The notes below the pieces were generated by a model, which was given only the letters and a program-made list of their open reading frames with translations, searched no databases and was not told the origin of the DNA. A stretch of DNA of 64,000 nt. It comes from Symbiodinium natans. Taxonomy: Eukaryota > Sar > Dinophyceae > Suessiales > Symbiodiniaceae. How positions within the stretch are numbered: position 1 is the stretch's first letter; each line of letters begins with the position of its first letter. Both the position numbers and the translations under genes were made by a program. Where the stretch lies: positions 1-64,000 of the forward strand of contig CAJNDS010002836.1 in the NCBI GenBank assembly GCA_905221605.1. Direction: 5' to 3'. This document shows, one piece after another, positions 37,901-44,034 of this stretch.

Positions 37901-39866
37901 GAAACTGACCCGAAAGAGTCCTCAAAGGCATCCTTCTGCAGATAGCACTTTGCCGGCACGCCCGCGGCCTGACATCACTGCCAGGCGGAGGAGCAACACG
38001 TTTGGGGGATTTCCTAAACCCTACCACGAAAGGGGAAGAAGGGCACCACTGGGTGTCCTAGGCCCTCTTCTTTTTGACCCCCCACGCCCGGCTTCGCACC
38101 TGAGAAGCCTCGAAGTAGGCAGTGAGCGGCACATTCGATGAGTCCAGCCCTCGGCTTACCGGCATGTAGTGATGGGGGGCTATTGGGATTCGGGCCCAAG
38201 TCAATCCTAAAGCCCCAAACCCTACACCCATAAGATTGCCACGTGAATCCTAAACCGTCAACGCCCCCACAGGAAAGGGACAAAAAGGGCTTCTGAGGCG
38301 GGATCACGGGCGCCTTTGAGGGTCTAGGAGTTCCAGGGCTCCGGGGCTTGGTTTATGGTTCCACAGCCCAGGGAATGTGTCTTGGGTCCTCGGGGCACGC
38401 GCCAACCCAAAGTCTTTACTCCGACCAACCGCACACTGGAACTACATATCCGGCGAAGGGAATAGCATAAGTCAAAATGTGTAACAACCCTGCGCCGAGG
38501 GTGGGGAACGATTGGAGCCTGGGTGGTTTGAATCAGGCATCTTAGGGGTATATGTATGTTTTATTGATATTTGTATCTATATTTATATTCATATTTATAT
38601 TTAGATGTATATATTCATCTAGAGGTATATTTATATTTCTATGTATATTTATATTTATATTTATATTTACATGTACATTTACATGCATATCTACATTTAT
38701 GTTGATATTTATGTGCATATATTTGTAGTTATATTTATAATTATATGTATATATATATATATTGGTTTTTTGAAAGTTTCCATTTGTTGTATATAGAGTA
38801 TTACATTTGTGTATCATGTTTTGTTTTGCTATACAATACTAGAGTATTCATGGTACATAGCATACAACATTCTATATACATTTTATGCACCACTTGTGCG
38901 GTGTTATTCCATATGAGAGCATTCATTGTTATACATACTTTTTAATGACCCCCGGCATTCAATCCAGGCGGCGCCAGACGTCCAGCTTCCGACGGCTAAG
39001 CTCCTTGTGGAGGCGAGCGCGCTTGATTTTGTTCAGACCCTACTTGGCGGTTCGGGTTTAGGGTTTGGGGTTTAGGGTTTGGGGTTTAGGGTTTGGGGTT
39101 TAGGGTTTCGGGTTTAGGGTTCATGGGCAGTTCTTCGTGGGGCCACAAGTACCCTACGTAAGGATGTAACCATAGTTGCACCCTACTTCTCAGAACCCAT
39201 GAACCTCCAAGTAATCCTCAACCATAAATCCCGAAGGGTTGAACTAGCGTTTTGGCTTTGGGCGGCCTCAACCCAAAACCCCTGAACTCTGACCAAGGAT
39301 CAGCTCCCGAAGCACGCGGTTAGGGCATTTTAGGTTCAGGGGTGTGGGGGTTTAGGGTTTAGGGTTAAACCCCAAACCCCAAAACCCCAATGTCTCCGAA
39401 TCTTTCGGAAACCGAGCAAACAAGTCCCAAACCTTGACAAAACATCCCAGAACCTGTGTCCCATGTGTGTGTGTGTGTTAGCTCTAGGACCTAGGATTGA
39501 TAATGATGTATACTAGCTCGATATGGGTCTTTACGTTCCGTGTTTATGTGTACTTTCAGTTCTGTTTCAGGATGGCGCGCAGGGGTTTCTGAACTTGGGG
39601 ATAGGCACTCGAGGGATAATGCGCGGAAGTCTCTGGGCACTCCAGGGATGTAGACTCTCCGGGATTCTCTAAACCCTAAACTTTAAACCCTAACCCTAAA
39701 CCCTAAATCCTGAACCCTAAACCCTAAACCCTAAACTCTAAACCCTCCAGCGAAACTTTTTTGCGGACCTGGGACGCCACCTTAAACAATCACCGGGCGT
39801 CCTGCCAGAAGCCGATATCCGGGGCCGGAAGGAGGGCCTCGAAGTCCTCCGCAAGCGCCCCGAAAA
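15401..39866 (-). CDS. ATG7: Autophagy E1-like enzyme ATG7, multi-exon gene
   Basis: ATG7 activates ATG8 and ATG12 with ATP, holding them as thioesters and passing them to ATG3 and ATG10. Reading the minus strand from 39.9 to 15.4 kb, at least 24 short exons give ATG7 motifs in the right order: IGFW and [10 protein letters not shown] (N-terminal domain), [17 protein letters not shown], the nucleotide-binding [52 protein letters not shown], the first zinc pair CYFCND, the catalytic-Cys motif [17 protein letters not shown], the second zinc pair [20 protein letters not shown], and an acidic tail ending in stop. Exon phases match at most junctions I checked. No key residue seen is missing. A few joins (the linker after 18978, those around 21.4-21.7 kb, and 28-33 kb) are unresolved, and the start codon was not identified. 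Confidence 0.9.
15612..15718 (+). mobile_element. MITE-like element, family A
   Basis: Shares ACCTTATTGGGGTCC, the GGGAATATCCTACTATTTGG core and the right end CTTCGGTAACCGCC with the other family A copies. It lies 140 bp upstream of the ATG7 terminal exon, within an intron. Confidence 0.5.
16572..16657. repeat. CCCTAAA array
   Basis: Telomere-like array starting exactly at the donor of the ATG7 exon 16658-16741; some units are CCCTAGA. Confidence 0.95.
16658..16741 (-). CDS. ATG7: ATG7 exon, [11 protein letters not shown]
   Basis: Exactly 28 codons: [16 protein letters not shown] then [12 protein letters not shown], matching V-x-x-x-Y-x-x-x-G-x-x-F-L-x-K-V and the following S-F-L-E-D-L. Acceptor TGGCAG|G with CCCTAAA about 15 bases upstream; donor AGG|GTTTAGGG. 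Confidence 0.92.
16761..16838. repeat. TTTAGGG array
   Basis: Array on the acceptor side of the same ATG7 exon; with 16572-16657 it forms an inverted pair around the exon. Confidence 0.95.
17355..17438 (+). repeat. Dispersed hairpin repeat, family C
   Basis: Begins TTGGGATGTTCCCCC and contains AGTCCTT. Related copies at 19899-19985 and, reversed, 37351-37419. The 19899 copy has clear internal arms (AGTCCTTAAT / CTAAGGACT). Confidence 0.45.
17561..17621 (-). CDS. ATG7: ATG7 exon, second zinc pair
   Basis: Acceptor CTCAG|G, then [20 protein letters not shown], matching F-x-x-C-x-x-C-S; these Cys complete the zinc site with CYFC. GC donor (CAG|GCAGGA), phase 0. Confidence 0.8.
17731..17790. 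repeat. CCCTAAA array
   Basis: Telomere-like heptamers within an ATG7 intron. Confidence 0.9.
18907..18958. repeat. CCCTAAA array (degenerate)
   Basis: Lies just beyond the donor side of the ATG7 exon 18978-19061. Confidence 0.85.
18978..19061 (-). CDS. ATG7: ATG7 exon, LGGVPHQ
   Basis: Twenty-eight codons in phase 0: [16 protein letters not shown] then [12 protein letters not shown], matching L-G-x-V-P-H-Q. Acceptor CTTCCAG|C preceded by CCCTAAA; GC donor (CAG|GCCGGC). The residues normally following HQ (IRGFL) were not found. Confidence 0.8.
19088..19149. repeat. TTTAGGG array
   Basis: Lies about 27 bp from the acceptor of the ATG7 exon 18978-19061; the array runs into a family A element. 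Confidence 0.95.
19141..19243 (+). mobile_element. MITE-like element, family A
   Basis: Right end reads TGATTTTCGTAAACCCCC; the left end merges with a TTTAGGG array. The core AGGGGTACCTTCTTGGGG is shared with the other copies. Confidence 0.55.
19691..19755. repeat. CCCTAAA array
   Basis: Lies 11 bp from the donor of the catalytic-Cys exon of ATG7. Confidence 0.95.
19767..19860 (-). CDS. ATG7: ATG7 exon, catalytic cysteine
   Basis: Encodes [16 protein letters not shown] then [15 protein letters not shown]. The Cys in D-Q-x-C-T-V-T-R-P-G forms the thioester with ATG8/ATG12. Acceptor GCCAG|G; a GA donor (CAC|GAGGCG) gives LTQH-PLEEG across the junction, matching the family L-Q-H-P. Confidence 0.92.
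19899..19985 (+). repeat. Dispersed hairpin repeat, family C
   Basis: Begins GTTGGGATGTTCCCC and has near-complementary arms around AGTCCTTAATGGGGA and TCCCTACTAAGGACT. Confidence 0.45.
20802..20891 (-). CDS. ATG7: ATG7 exon, zinc pair CYFC
   Basis: Acceptor TTTCAG|G; encodes [16 protein letters not shown] then [17 protein letters not shown] is the first half of the zinc site. The exon ends at a GA donor (CCTCG|GATCAA); its last two bases plus the first of the next exon make the Arg before TLDQQC, exactly as in the family. Confidence 0.9.
21436..21500 (-). CDS. ATG7: ATG7 exon, ALGFDSF
   Basis: Encodes [14 protein letters not shown], matching the A-A-L-G-F-D-x-F-x-V segment. Acceptor TTCAG|G. 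This exon also happens to contain a TTCGATTCC word that mimics a tRNA T-arm. Confidence 0.75.
21627..21691 (-). CDS. ATG7: ATG7 exon, DSRESRW
   Basis: Encodes [20 protein letters not shown] and K; D-x-R-E-S-R-W carries the conserved Asp and Arg of the adenylation site. Acceptor GAG|G is tentative and leaves a phase question with the previous exon; donor GA (AAG|GACCTG). Confidence 0.75.
21783..21854 (-). CDS. ATG7: ATG7 exon, [10 protein letters not shown]
   Basis: Acceptor GTGCAG|G, 24 codons in phase 0: [14 protein letters not shown] then [10 protein letters not shown]. It matches the L-x-x-L-I-x-x-H-D-V-V segment that precedes the Mg-binding Asp. Confidence 0.8.
22060..22150. mobile_element. 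Short inverted-repeat element (single copy)
   Basis: About 91 bp with ~23 bp ends: GGGATCCGAAGCATGGGCCC on the left, and an imperfect reverse complement containing ACTTCGGATCCC on the right. It looks like a MITE or foldback relic within an ATG7 intron. Confidence 0.5.
22299..22364 (-). CDS. ATG7: ATG7 exon, IPMPGHP
   Basis: Acceptor GCTCAG|G; encodes [19 protein letters not shown] then SNL. IPMPGHP is an ATG7 signature. GC donor (CTT|GCAGCT). Confidence 0.85.
23369..23711. repeat. TTTAGGG, TTCAGGG and TTGAGGG arrays
   Basis: Two blocks (23369-23506 and 23638-23711) flank the ATG7 microexon at 23572-23592. The second alternates TTTAGGG with TTGAGGG. Confidence 0.9.
23572..23592 (-). CDS. ATG7: ATG7 21-bp microexon
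   Basis: AILPDAE between CGGAG|G and GAA|GTCGCA, filling the I-F-P gap between the preceding helix and the IPMPGHP motif in phase 0. Tentative because of its size. Confidence 0.45.
24228..24254 (-). CDS. ATG7: ATG7 27-bp microexon
   Basis: ATAAREAVE between the acceptor GCGAG|G and a GC donor (GAG|GCCCAC). It aligns with the A-x-A-A-x-x-x-L helix before I-x-P in ATG7. The open frame extends further on both sides, so the true exon could be longer. Confidence 0.5.
24299..24384. repeat. TTTGGGG/TTGAGGG array
   Basis: Telomere-like variant units within an ATG7 intron, close to the acceptor side of the 24228-24254 microexon. Confidence 0.85.
24742..25007. repeat. Long CCCTAAA array
   Basis: About 266 bp of mostly perfect CCCTAAA units with a few CCCTAA variants; lies in the intron between ATG7 exons at 24.2 and 25.4 kb. 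Confidence 0.98.
25388..25483 (-). CDS. ATG7: ATG7 exon, FSNPVRQ
   Basis: Acceptor CCCCACAG|G; encodes [20 protein letters not shown] then [12 protein letters not shown] in phase 0. S-N-P-x-R-Q is the conserved E1 motif contacting ATP. The donor AGG|GTTTAGG is made by telomere-like sequence. Confidence 0.85.
25840..26620. repeat. TA tract, C/G homopolymers and TTTAGGG arrays
   Basis: (TA)-rich at 25843-25905, poly-C at 25921-25973, TTTAGGG arrays at 25993-26190 and 26246-26524 with one-base register slips, then G-runs at 26540-26592. All inside the ATG7 intron between 25483 and 26877. The homopolymers may be unreliable assembly. Confidence 0.9.
26877..26904 (-). CDS. ATG7: ATG7 28-bp microexon
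   Basis: One base completes an Arg codon, then RMTFVDAGK. Family members read R-x-I-T-F-V-D at this position, and the joined length ([23 protein letters not shown]) equals the family spacing. Acceptor GGCAG|G, donor GC (AAG|GCCTCA). Confidence 0.8.
27311..27387 (-). CDS. ATG7: ATG7 exon, nucleotide-binding loop
   Basis: Encodes [18 protein letters not shown] then ALMGWGC, the G-x-G-x-L-G ATP-binding loop of the E1 adenylation domain. It ends in phase 2 at a GC donor (TGCAG|GCCAGG), which fits the next 28 bp exon exactly. Confidence 0.9.
27637..27685. repeat. TTTAGGG array
   Basis: Starts 8 bp from the donor of the ATG7 exon 27693-27845. Confidence 0.95.
27693..27845 (-). CDS. ATG7: ATG7 exon, [11 protein letters not shown]
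   Basis: Fifty-one codons in phase 0, ending in [17 protein letters not shown] then PERMKEEP. The VDLN-x-KLM-x-WR-x-x-P-x-L motif directly precedes the E1 nucleotide-binding loop in ATG7. Acceptor GCAAG|GGG; donor GC (CCA|GCTCTC) followed by a telomere-like array. Its upstream intron holds a family A MITE-like element and the FKBP ORF. Confidence 0.85.
27871..27971 (-). mobile_element. MITE-like element, family A (reverse)
   Basis: On the minus strand it reads GGGGGTTTACAATATTAGGGG, ACCTTATTGGGGTCC, then the shared core; ends are imperfect inverted repeats. It sits 26 bp upstream of the acceptor of the ATG7 exon 27693-27845. Confidence 0.6.
28313..29116 (-). CDS. FKBP-type peptidyl-prolyl cis-trans isomerase with STI1-like region
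   Basis: The first ATG of this frame is at 29116 (protein starts [15 protein letters not shown], 267 residues). The frame is open a further ~88 bases upstream without an ATG, so an upstream exon is possible. Residues ~65-110 ([15 protein letters not shown] through NPAMSQVI and LIEKVQQ) resemble an STI1/chaperonin-binding helix. Residues ~155-255 are a complete FKBP domain: [50 protein letters not shown]. All usual pocket residues (Tyr, Phe-Asp, Phe, Val-Ile, Trp, Tyr, Phe) are present, so it should be an active prolyl isomerase. No signal peptide in this frame; a hydrophobic stretch in a different frame at 29179-29466 could be an upstream exon. It lies, uninterrupted by introns, inside an ATG7 intron on the same strand. 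Confidence 0.85.
   Translation of the reverse strand: MEPWSKVFQALGQGDRMPANELMKMMDMSGVSGELSAAYIDPQLRTELENRSVKEQIQKLSNDTGMLMKAVQQDPMVQQLAAMNPAMSQVINSPSALKKILSPDLIEKVQQGQIPDDETMKAILDSAAGVGKSLDTKPSNMTVAPPASPASLLLEDGLRLKQVRAGDAKTFPRQGDVVSVQYAGYLMDGKIFDHGKFAFELGTSQVIRGWEVALKHMSLGERAALHIPAALAYGDAGKGPIPPGADLVFDVDLRGINQLEAPALAVV
29990..30063. repeat. CCCTAAA array
   Basis: Left partner of an inverted pair around a coding-like island (30064-30156) that is open on both strands and could not be assigned. Confidence 0.9.
30157..30397. repeat. TTTAGGG array passing into (TTTGGGG)n
   Basis: Starts as TTTAGGG and changes at about 30216 into some 25 nearly perfect TTTGGGG units. Confidence 0.97.
31440..31484 (-). 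CDS. ATG7: ATG7 exon, APGWPL
   Basis: A pyrimidine-rich acceptor (TTTTTGTGCGCAG|G) precedes [15 protein letters not shown], matching the conserved Y-P-G-W-P-L-R-N segment of ATG7. The donor is probably a GC (GAG|GCTACG); the 3' edge is tentative. Confidence 0.55.
31536..31624. mobile_element. MITE-like element, family B
   Basis: Left GAGGTTCATGAAGGTACCTA, right end the reverse complement of TGAAGGTTCATGGGGTACTT. Centre GGGTAGCTCTGGTCATAGCC resembles that of the 43233 copy. Confidence 0.55.
31702..32215. repeat. Degenerate TTTAGGG and TTTAGGGG arrays
   Basis: Units at 31702-31790 and 32070-32215; the second has many GGGGTTTA 8-mers. Between them no gene is recognised. Confidence 0.8.
33663..33760. 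mobile_element. Short inverted-repeat element
   Basis: About 98 bp; the left end GGGTAGTTCTCTAAATTAG is mirrored at the right as CTAATTTCGAGAACTACCC. The outer ATGGGTAGTTCT matches family B, but the interior differs. Confidence 0.55.
33855..33950 (-). CDS. ATG7: Possible ATG7 exon
   Basis: Minus frame reads [20 protein letters not shown] then [14 protein letters not shown], between a telomere-like array and a GT donor (AAC|GTACGC). Edges and homology are uncertain. Confidence 0.3.
33960..34084. repeat. TTTAGGG array
   Basis: About 17 perfect heptamers next to the exon-like island at 33855-33950. Confidence 0.98.
34476..34569 (-). CDS. ATG7: Probable ATG7 exon
   Basis: Acceptor CTCAG|GCTT and donor ACT|GTAGGG enclose [20 protein letters not shown] then [11 protein letters not shown], placed where ATG7 has a helix followed by a P-x-F-L/C-V strand. 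The plus strand of this interval is also open, so the strand is inferred from context. Confidence 0.45.
36170..36281 (-). CDS. ATG7: ATG7 exon, [13 protein letters not shown]
   Basis: Encodes [19 protein letters not shown] followed by [16 protein letters not shown], matching the I-W-x-x-I-x-S-G-x-A-x-x-x-P-x-L segment of ATG7. Unlike most exons here, its acceptor is formed by TTTAG of a telomere-like array. The donor is GAG|GTGCTC. Confidence 0.6.
36282..36330. repeat. CCCTAAA array
   Basis: Lies at the acceptor of the ATG7 exon 36170-36281. On the coding strand it reads TTTAGGG, the reverse of most acceptor-side arrays. Confidence 0.9.
37351..37419 (-). repeat. Dispersed hairpin repeat, family C (reverse)
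   Basis: Minus strand begins GTTGGGATGTTTACCC, related to 17355 and 19899. Confidence 0.35.
37625..37691 (-). CDS. ATG7: Probable ATG7 exon
   Basis: Sixty-seven bases between a canonical acceptor (CTGCAG|GAG) and a donor TTGA|GTAAAC, encoding [17 protein letters not shown] and QQPLS. Its position in the exon series fits the N-terminal domain, but similarity is weak. Confidence 0.4.
38100..38155 (-). CDS. ATG7: ATG7 exon, PLTAYFEAS
   Basis: Encodes [17 protein letters not shown], consistent with the G-x-P-x-x-L-x-L/F-x-F segment of the ATG7 N-terminal domain. Donor CTCAG|GTGCG; the acceptor edge is uncertain. Confidence 0.45.
38548..38760. repeat. TATATT-rich microsatellite
   Basis: Imperfect ATATTTAT repeats about 200 bp downstream of ATG7 exon 38965-39039, in the following intron. 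Confidence 0.9.
38965..39039 (-). CDS. ATG7: ATG7 exon, [10 protein letters not shown]
   Basis: Encodes [12 protein letters not shown] then [13 protein letters not shown], close to the ELSRLKLD pattern after FW in ATG7. The acceptor is AAGTAG|G next to a telomere-like array; the donor is a non-canonical GA (CTG|GATTGA). Confidence 0.6.
39053..39122. repeat. TTTAGGG/TTTGGGG array
   Basis: Telomere-like variant units about 14 bp from the acceptor of ATG7 exon 38965-39039. Confidence 0.9.
39117..39207. mobile_element. MITE-like element, family B
   Basis: Left GGTTCATGGGCAGTTCTTCG, right end CAGAACCCATGAACC. The centre GTAACCATAGTTGCACCCTA resembles the 43233 copy. Confidence 0.55.
39669..39745. 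repeat. CCCTAAA array
   Basis: Lies on the donor side of the first recognised ATG7 exon. Confidence 0.9.
39794..39866 (-). CDS. ATG7: ATG7 exon, N-terminal IGFW region
   Basis: Encodes [12 protein letters not shown] then [12 protein letters not shown], matching the start of the ATG7 N-terminal domain (family pattern D-x-x-FW). The donor is CCCG|GTGATTG; reading through would meet a TGA at once. The 5' boundary is approximate and the start codon lies upstream or in this exon's unresolved edge. Confidence 0.6.
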
Positions 39867-39872
39867 AAGATT

Positions 39873-39884
39873 AGGGTTTAGGGT

Positions 39885-39923
<39 letters not shown>

Positions 39924-39929
39924 GGTTGT
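39873..39929. repeat. (TTGAGGG)n array
   Basis: Seven near-perfect units of a heptamer variant beside the first recognised ATG7 exon. Confidence 0.95.
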
Positions 39930-41696
39930 GGGGAGGGGGGGGCTTAGGGTCTAGGAGGTTGCCCTTCAACCCTTGAGAGGGGGGATGCTTGGGTCTGATG
40001 CTTGGAGCTAGCAAGGTATGACAAAAACGCGAAGGGCTTGAAACGACGCGCCCAGGAAGAGGATCCACGAGCAGATTGAGTGGCAAAAACCTTTACAGGG
40101 GCCATCTCAGAAACCAGGGTCGAAGAATAAACCCTTCCCCCTAAATATTTAACCCCCATATCATCGCATTATTACAGCACAATAGCGGAGGGGTTTAATA
40201 TCAGGCGTTTGATCTCAGCACCAGGAGATTAAGAGCCCAAATGGTGAGACCAGGGCTTGGGCAGAGCTCTCCCGGGACGTGCATTTCCAGTGCGCAACTG
40301 CATCAAGTGCGAAAATCTTTTGCAGAGCTACCGGCCCCAAAGACGCCATCAAACCCCGCGCTCAAACCCCTAAACCATAAACCCCAAACACAAACCTGAA
40401 CCCTAAACCTCCCTGCATGCACAGACATGGAACCACCAACTTGGAGGCCCAGTAGCCATATCAGAATAATGGTACCCTTTTTTGGGGGCTGGATACTTTA
40501 TAAGGGGGCCTTGAACTCAAAAAAAGGGAAAAGGGCACCACTGGGCTACCAAGCCAACTACATGCAGTCCTTGGGTGGCCCCTGGCCAGCATGCGCCATG
40601 GCCCCAATGACGAGGCTGGTGAGTTCTAATGTGGTAGTGGTGACGCATGAACCCTGAACCATAAACCCTAAACCCAAAAAACCGTATACCCTAAACCCTG
40701 AACCCAATTGAGTGCACAGGAGAGAGCAAGCTTATGGGCACGTCGAGCAGCGAGCCCCAAGCGAGGATTTGGGGTTTAGGGTTCAGGGTTTAGAGCTTAA
40801 AGCCATTGTCCCGCCACTTGGAGGTTCCATTGTCCCCCCTTATAAGTTCAGGGTACTTTTACCCCCAGTGATAACTGTGCTTATAAGCCCCCCTACGCCC
40901 TCGCCTCCAAGCAAAGTGTCTTTCCTCATCGCTTATCTACACGGCTCCGAGCCGGCCCTGCGGAAAGCGTTCTTTGATCTTCATTCCTAAACTTGTGCAA
41001 GTGGTGCGGGTTGTGGGAGTTTAGGGGCGAATGCGTTTGAGCTTAGAGACCCCCAGGCGGGAGGTTATAGTACAGTCTCTTCTGGGTACCTATGATACCA
41101 CGGTAGGGCACCCAAAAAACCACGATGGTTCAGAACAAGTTAGGTGATGAAATTTAAGGTTCGAAATCCAGGGTTTCCCCAACAGCCGGGAAAATGAACG
41201 AGGACTTTATTTGGCTCAGTGGAGCCAAAGCCTGTTCATCACACAGCAAAAAAACACGCAAAAAGCTACCAGCAACGTTCCATCTTGAGGATTCAAGCAT
41301 GCCGTGGTTTGTGTCTATCCGGGGCCAGTGTAGGTACAGGGGTTTAGGTTTTGGGGTCTGACGAAGGCCTAAGTTAAAAGTTTAAGGTTTTACCAGCATC
41401 ATCCTTCCATAATCCCTTAATTCCCTATAGCTTTTGGTCAATTCAGCCACCCAAGCTACCCGGTCCAATTGAAGAGGGCCCTCTATGATAGGGCATGTTA
41501 AGGAAGGGGCTGTTCTGACTAGTTAGGGCTTAGGGACATTATCATGTTGCACGTTTTGGGATGCCTGCGGGCCTTGTGGGGATTCTTCGATGTTCGCGGG
41601 ATTACGAGTCAGGGTCCCCAAACCCATGGGTACAAACTTAAGGGGTCCAAGGTAGAGCCCCCTTGAGCCCTTGGAAACCCCACGTAACCCTCATAT

Positions 41697-41796
41697 GGGG
41701 GTTTCCGAAAATAGGGGTACCTTATTTGGGTCCTAATTATATGGGAATCCTACTACTTGGGGTCTGTATTAGGGGGTCCCGTATTGTCGAAGCACC
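41697..41796 (+). mobile_element. MITE-like element, family A (best-preserved left end)
   Basis: Left GGGGGTTTCCGAAAATAGGG, then TACCTTATTTGGGTCC and GGGAATCCTACTACTTGGGG; right end CCCGTATTGTCGAAGCACC. Confidence 0.6.
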
Positions 41797-43232
41797 CTCG
41801 CCCCAGAGTCCCAAAAGTTTACTCGTGCTCGTGGCTTCAGGCGTGGGATAGCTTGGCGAATTTCGACTGATTGCCTTGGCGCTAGGAACCGTTAGGCTTT
41901 CTCGGAAATCGCAGGTCCTCTCCAAAGCCAGGAATTCCTCGAGGCGTACACGAAACCCAGCTGTGGGTGCAGGGGCTGTGGGTTCCGGGCTTGGTGCTGG
42001 TTCAGGGCTTTAGGCTTTGCTCTTGGCTCTTGGGCCGAAAAGTCGGCCGCCTGAAAACGGATGCCGCAGCCCCCAAGCCGAGTCCTTAAAGCCCTCTGAA
42101 ACTGCCACATGTCAGGGCTCCCAAAACCTTCCCCTTACTACCCTACCCCATTGCCTTTCTCTCGTTTCATCCACCATCTTGCCTCAAAAAAAAACCCTAA
42201 ACTTCAAAACCCTAAAACCCTGCACCCTTAAAACCCGGCATGTCGTGGCTTGTGCCTGTCCGAGGCTTTCGGGGCTAGGGTCGACTCTTGAGTCTAAGAA
42301 ACAAACATCATCCGCCTACAATCCCTGAATATCCCTATGTAGCTTCTGTTGTGAGTCACGCAAACGACCCTGAAGAGGCCCCTATTACGTAGGGCACATT
42401 GAGGAAGCTCTTTGGGACGTTTGAATGTTCAGGGCTTTGGGATATCTGTGGGCCTTGTGAGGGTTCAGGGGCTCTTCGATATTCGGATGAAGAGCCGAAG
42501 CACTGAGCCCCAAACCCTAAACCCTACACTCTAAACCCTGAACCCTAAACCCTTTGCCGCGCGCTTTTCTGCCCCCCCCTCCGCACTGAGGTCATCCTCC
42601 TGGCTGCCCATGCAGCCAGCTACCTCGACTTTCGGGGCATCGGCATAGGTAATGTAGGGGCCAATTTGCTTAGAATTGGTAGTTTGGGCTGTCTATATTT
42701 GAATGTTATAATATGGGCCCAGTCATAATGGCAGACTGGTTGTAATCGTTTGGACCAATGAGCTCATGCGCCGAGAAACGCCGGCAGTGCTTCTCAACCG
42801 GAAAGAACCCTAACGTGCCACGCCTCGCACATGTGCGGCATGGCTTGGTCGTTCACGAACAGGTTGACTGCCTTTAGCGGAGAAGTCTCCAAACTGCGTT
42901 CAAGATACCCAACGCCATGGAGACGTGCTGAGCACTCAACGCCGAGCCCTATGCCAGGCCTTCTGCGTCCGCAGGGCAGAGATTGCTAGCAGGTCACCTC
43001 GGCCACAGGGAAAAAACTCAAGCCCAAGCAAGCTGACCATCCCCAACCACAACCTTATTTCGGGCACTTATAACCCCACTTATCACGACTCTGAAACCCA
43101 AAACCCCTGAAATCTAGACAACCTTCAAGCAGGCTAGGGAGCCGTGGGCTGTGCGCAGCAGGAGGATGCAGCCACCTGCTCAGCGAACTGACGCTGGCAT
43201 TCCAGGGTGGTTTGGGGTTTCCAGGGCTTACT

Positions 43233-43338
43233 TGAAGGTTCATGGGTAGTTCTAAGCGTGGTAATAAGTGCCCTCAACAAGGTTATAACCATGGTTACCC
43301 TACTTATAACCCCACGTATAACTACCCATGAACCTTCA
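43233..43338. mobile_element. MITE-like element, family B (perfect 19-bp inverted ends)
   Basis: Both ends are TGAAGGTTCATGGGTAGTT in inverted orientation. The interior has a palindromic centre, GGTTATAACCATGGTTACC. No target-site duplication is obvious. Confidence 0.65.
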
Positions 43339-43595
43339 GGCAGGGATGTGTCGGGGTCGACGGCCAAAGGAGGGCCTTGGCCCTGCCTAAAGAAAATCCC
43401 TTCAGTCTTGCGTTTCCACAGAAACTACTAAAAGGAGCCCTGCCTCGAACTAGAGGAGCCCCCTCCCTAAACCACCCCCCCCCCGCCTCCCCCAAAGGCC
43501 GTAAAAAGGCCTTGAGGGTTTTAGGGGTTTAGCCCCTAAACCCTAAATAAACCCTCATCCCTCAACCCTAAACCCTAAACCCTAAACGCAGTCAC

Positions 43596-43696
43596 TTCCA
43601 GCCTGGGCTCAAGGGAGCCAGGGCTGGACCCCCGGCCAGTGCCGCCAGCGGGGCGTTGCGGAGGGCCCCCAGCAGACGCCGGGTGTCCGAGAGCTC
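43596..43696 (-). CDS. Exon of an unidentified gene
   Basis: Acceptor AACCTCAG|G preceded by CCTAAA words; encodes ELSDTRRLLGALRNAPLAAL then AGGPALAPLSPGW; donor GGAA|GTGACT, then telomere-like sequence. Strong coding look, no family recognised. It could belong to a gene upstream of ATG7 or to a 5' extension of ATG7. Confidence 0.4.
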
Positions 43697-43699
43697 CTG

Positions 43700-43780
43700 A
43701 GGTTTAGGCTTTAGGGTTTGGGGTTTAGAGTTTAGGGTTTAGGGTTTAGGGTTTAGGGTTTAGGGTTTAGGGTTTAGGGC
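43700..43780. repeat. TTTAGGG array
   Basis: Abuts the acceptor of the 43596-43696 exon-like island. Confidence 0.95.
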
Positions 43781-43922
43781 TTATCCCGAGCCCGCATCAC
43801 TCGCAAGGAAGATATCACCTAAGCTATCATACATGTTCTGGAACTCTGCGAGGGCAAGGAGGGTTCTTGGCCTTCCGGTATGCAGGTGTCGCACCCTAAA
43901 CCCTAAACCCTACACCCTAAAC

Positions 43923-44011
43923 CGGGTCTGGAGGTCTCTGGGCTTCGGCTTCCGAGGCCAGCTGACCCGTCCTCCAGGACGACCACGCGCCGTCCCACAT
44001 AGGGCAACATC
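43923..44011 (-). CDS. Exon of an unidentified gene
   Basis: Acceptor TTCTCAG|G; reads MLPYVGRRVVVLEDGSAGLG then SRSPETSRP; the donor CCCG|GTTTAGGG is made by the array. Same strand and style as 43596-43696 and 45181-45266; probably the same gene. Confidence 0.4.
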
Positions 44012-44034
44012 CTGAGAATCCAGCCCCCAAGCCC

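Larger units (their letters stand above)
39930..43595. other. Intergenic or intronic DNA with coding-like islands
   Basis: No gene assigned. Exon-like islands: about 40700-40760 (minus, LAWGSLLDVPISLLSPVH ending in GG|GTTCAGGG) and about 42551-42650 (minus KVEVAGCMGSQEDDLSAEG, or plus VILLAAHAASYLDFRGIG). Telomere-like words occur at 42505-42553 and 43557-43588. Confidence 0.35.

Noticed and set aside
38962-39039. Terminal exon with a TGA stop after DVWRRLD.
   Set aside because: The motif belongs to the ATG7 N-terminal domain and later exons follow; a GA donor just before the stop explains the reading better.
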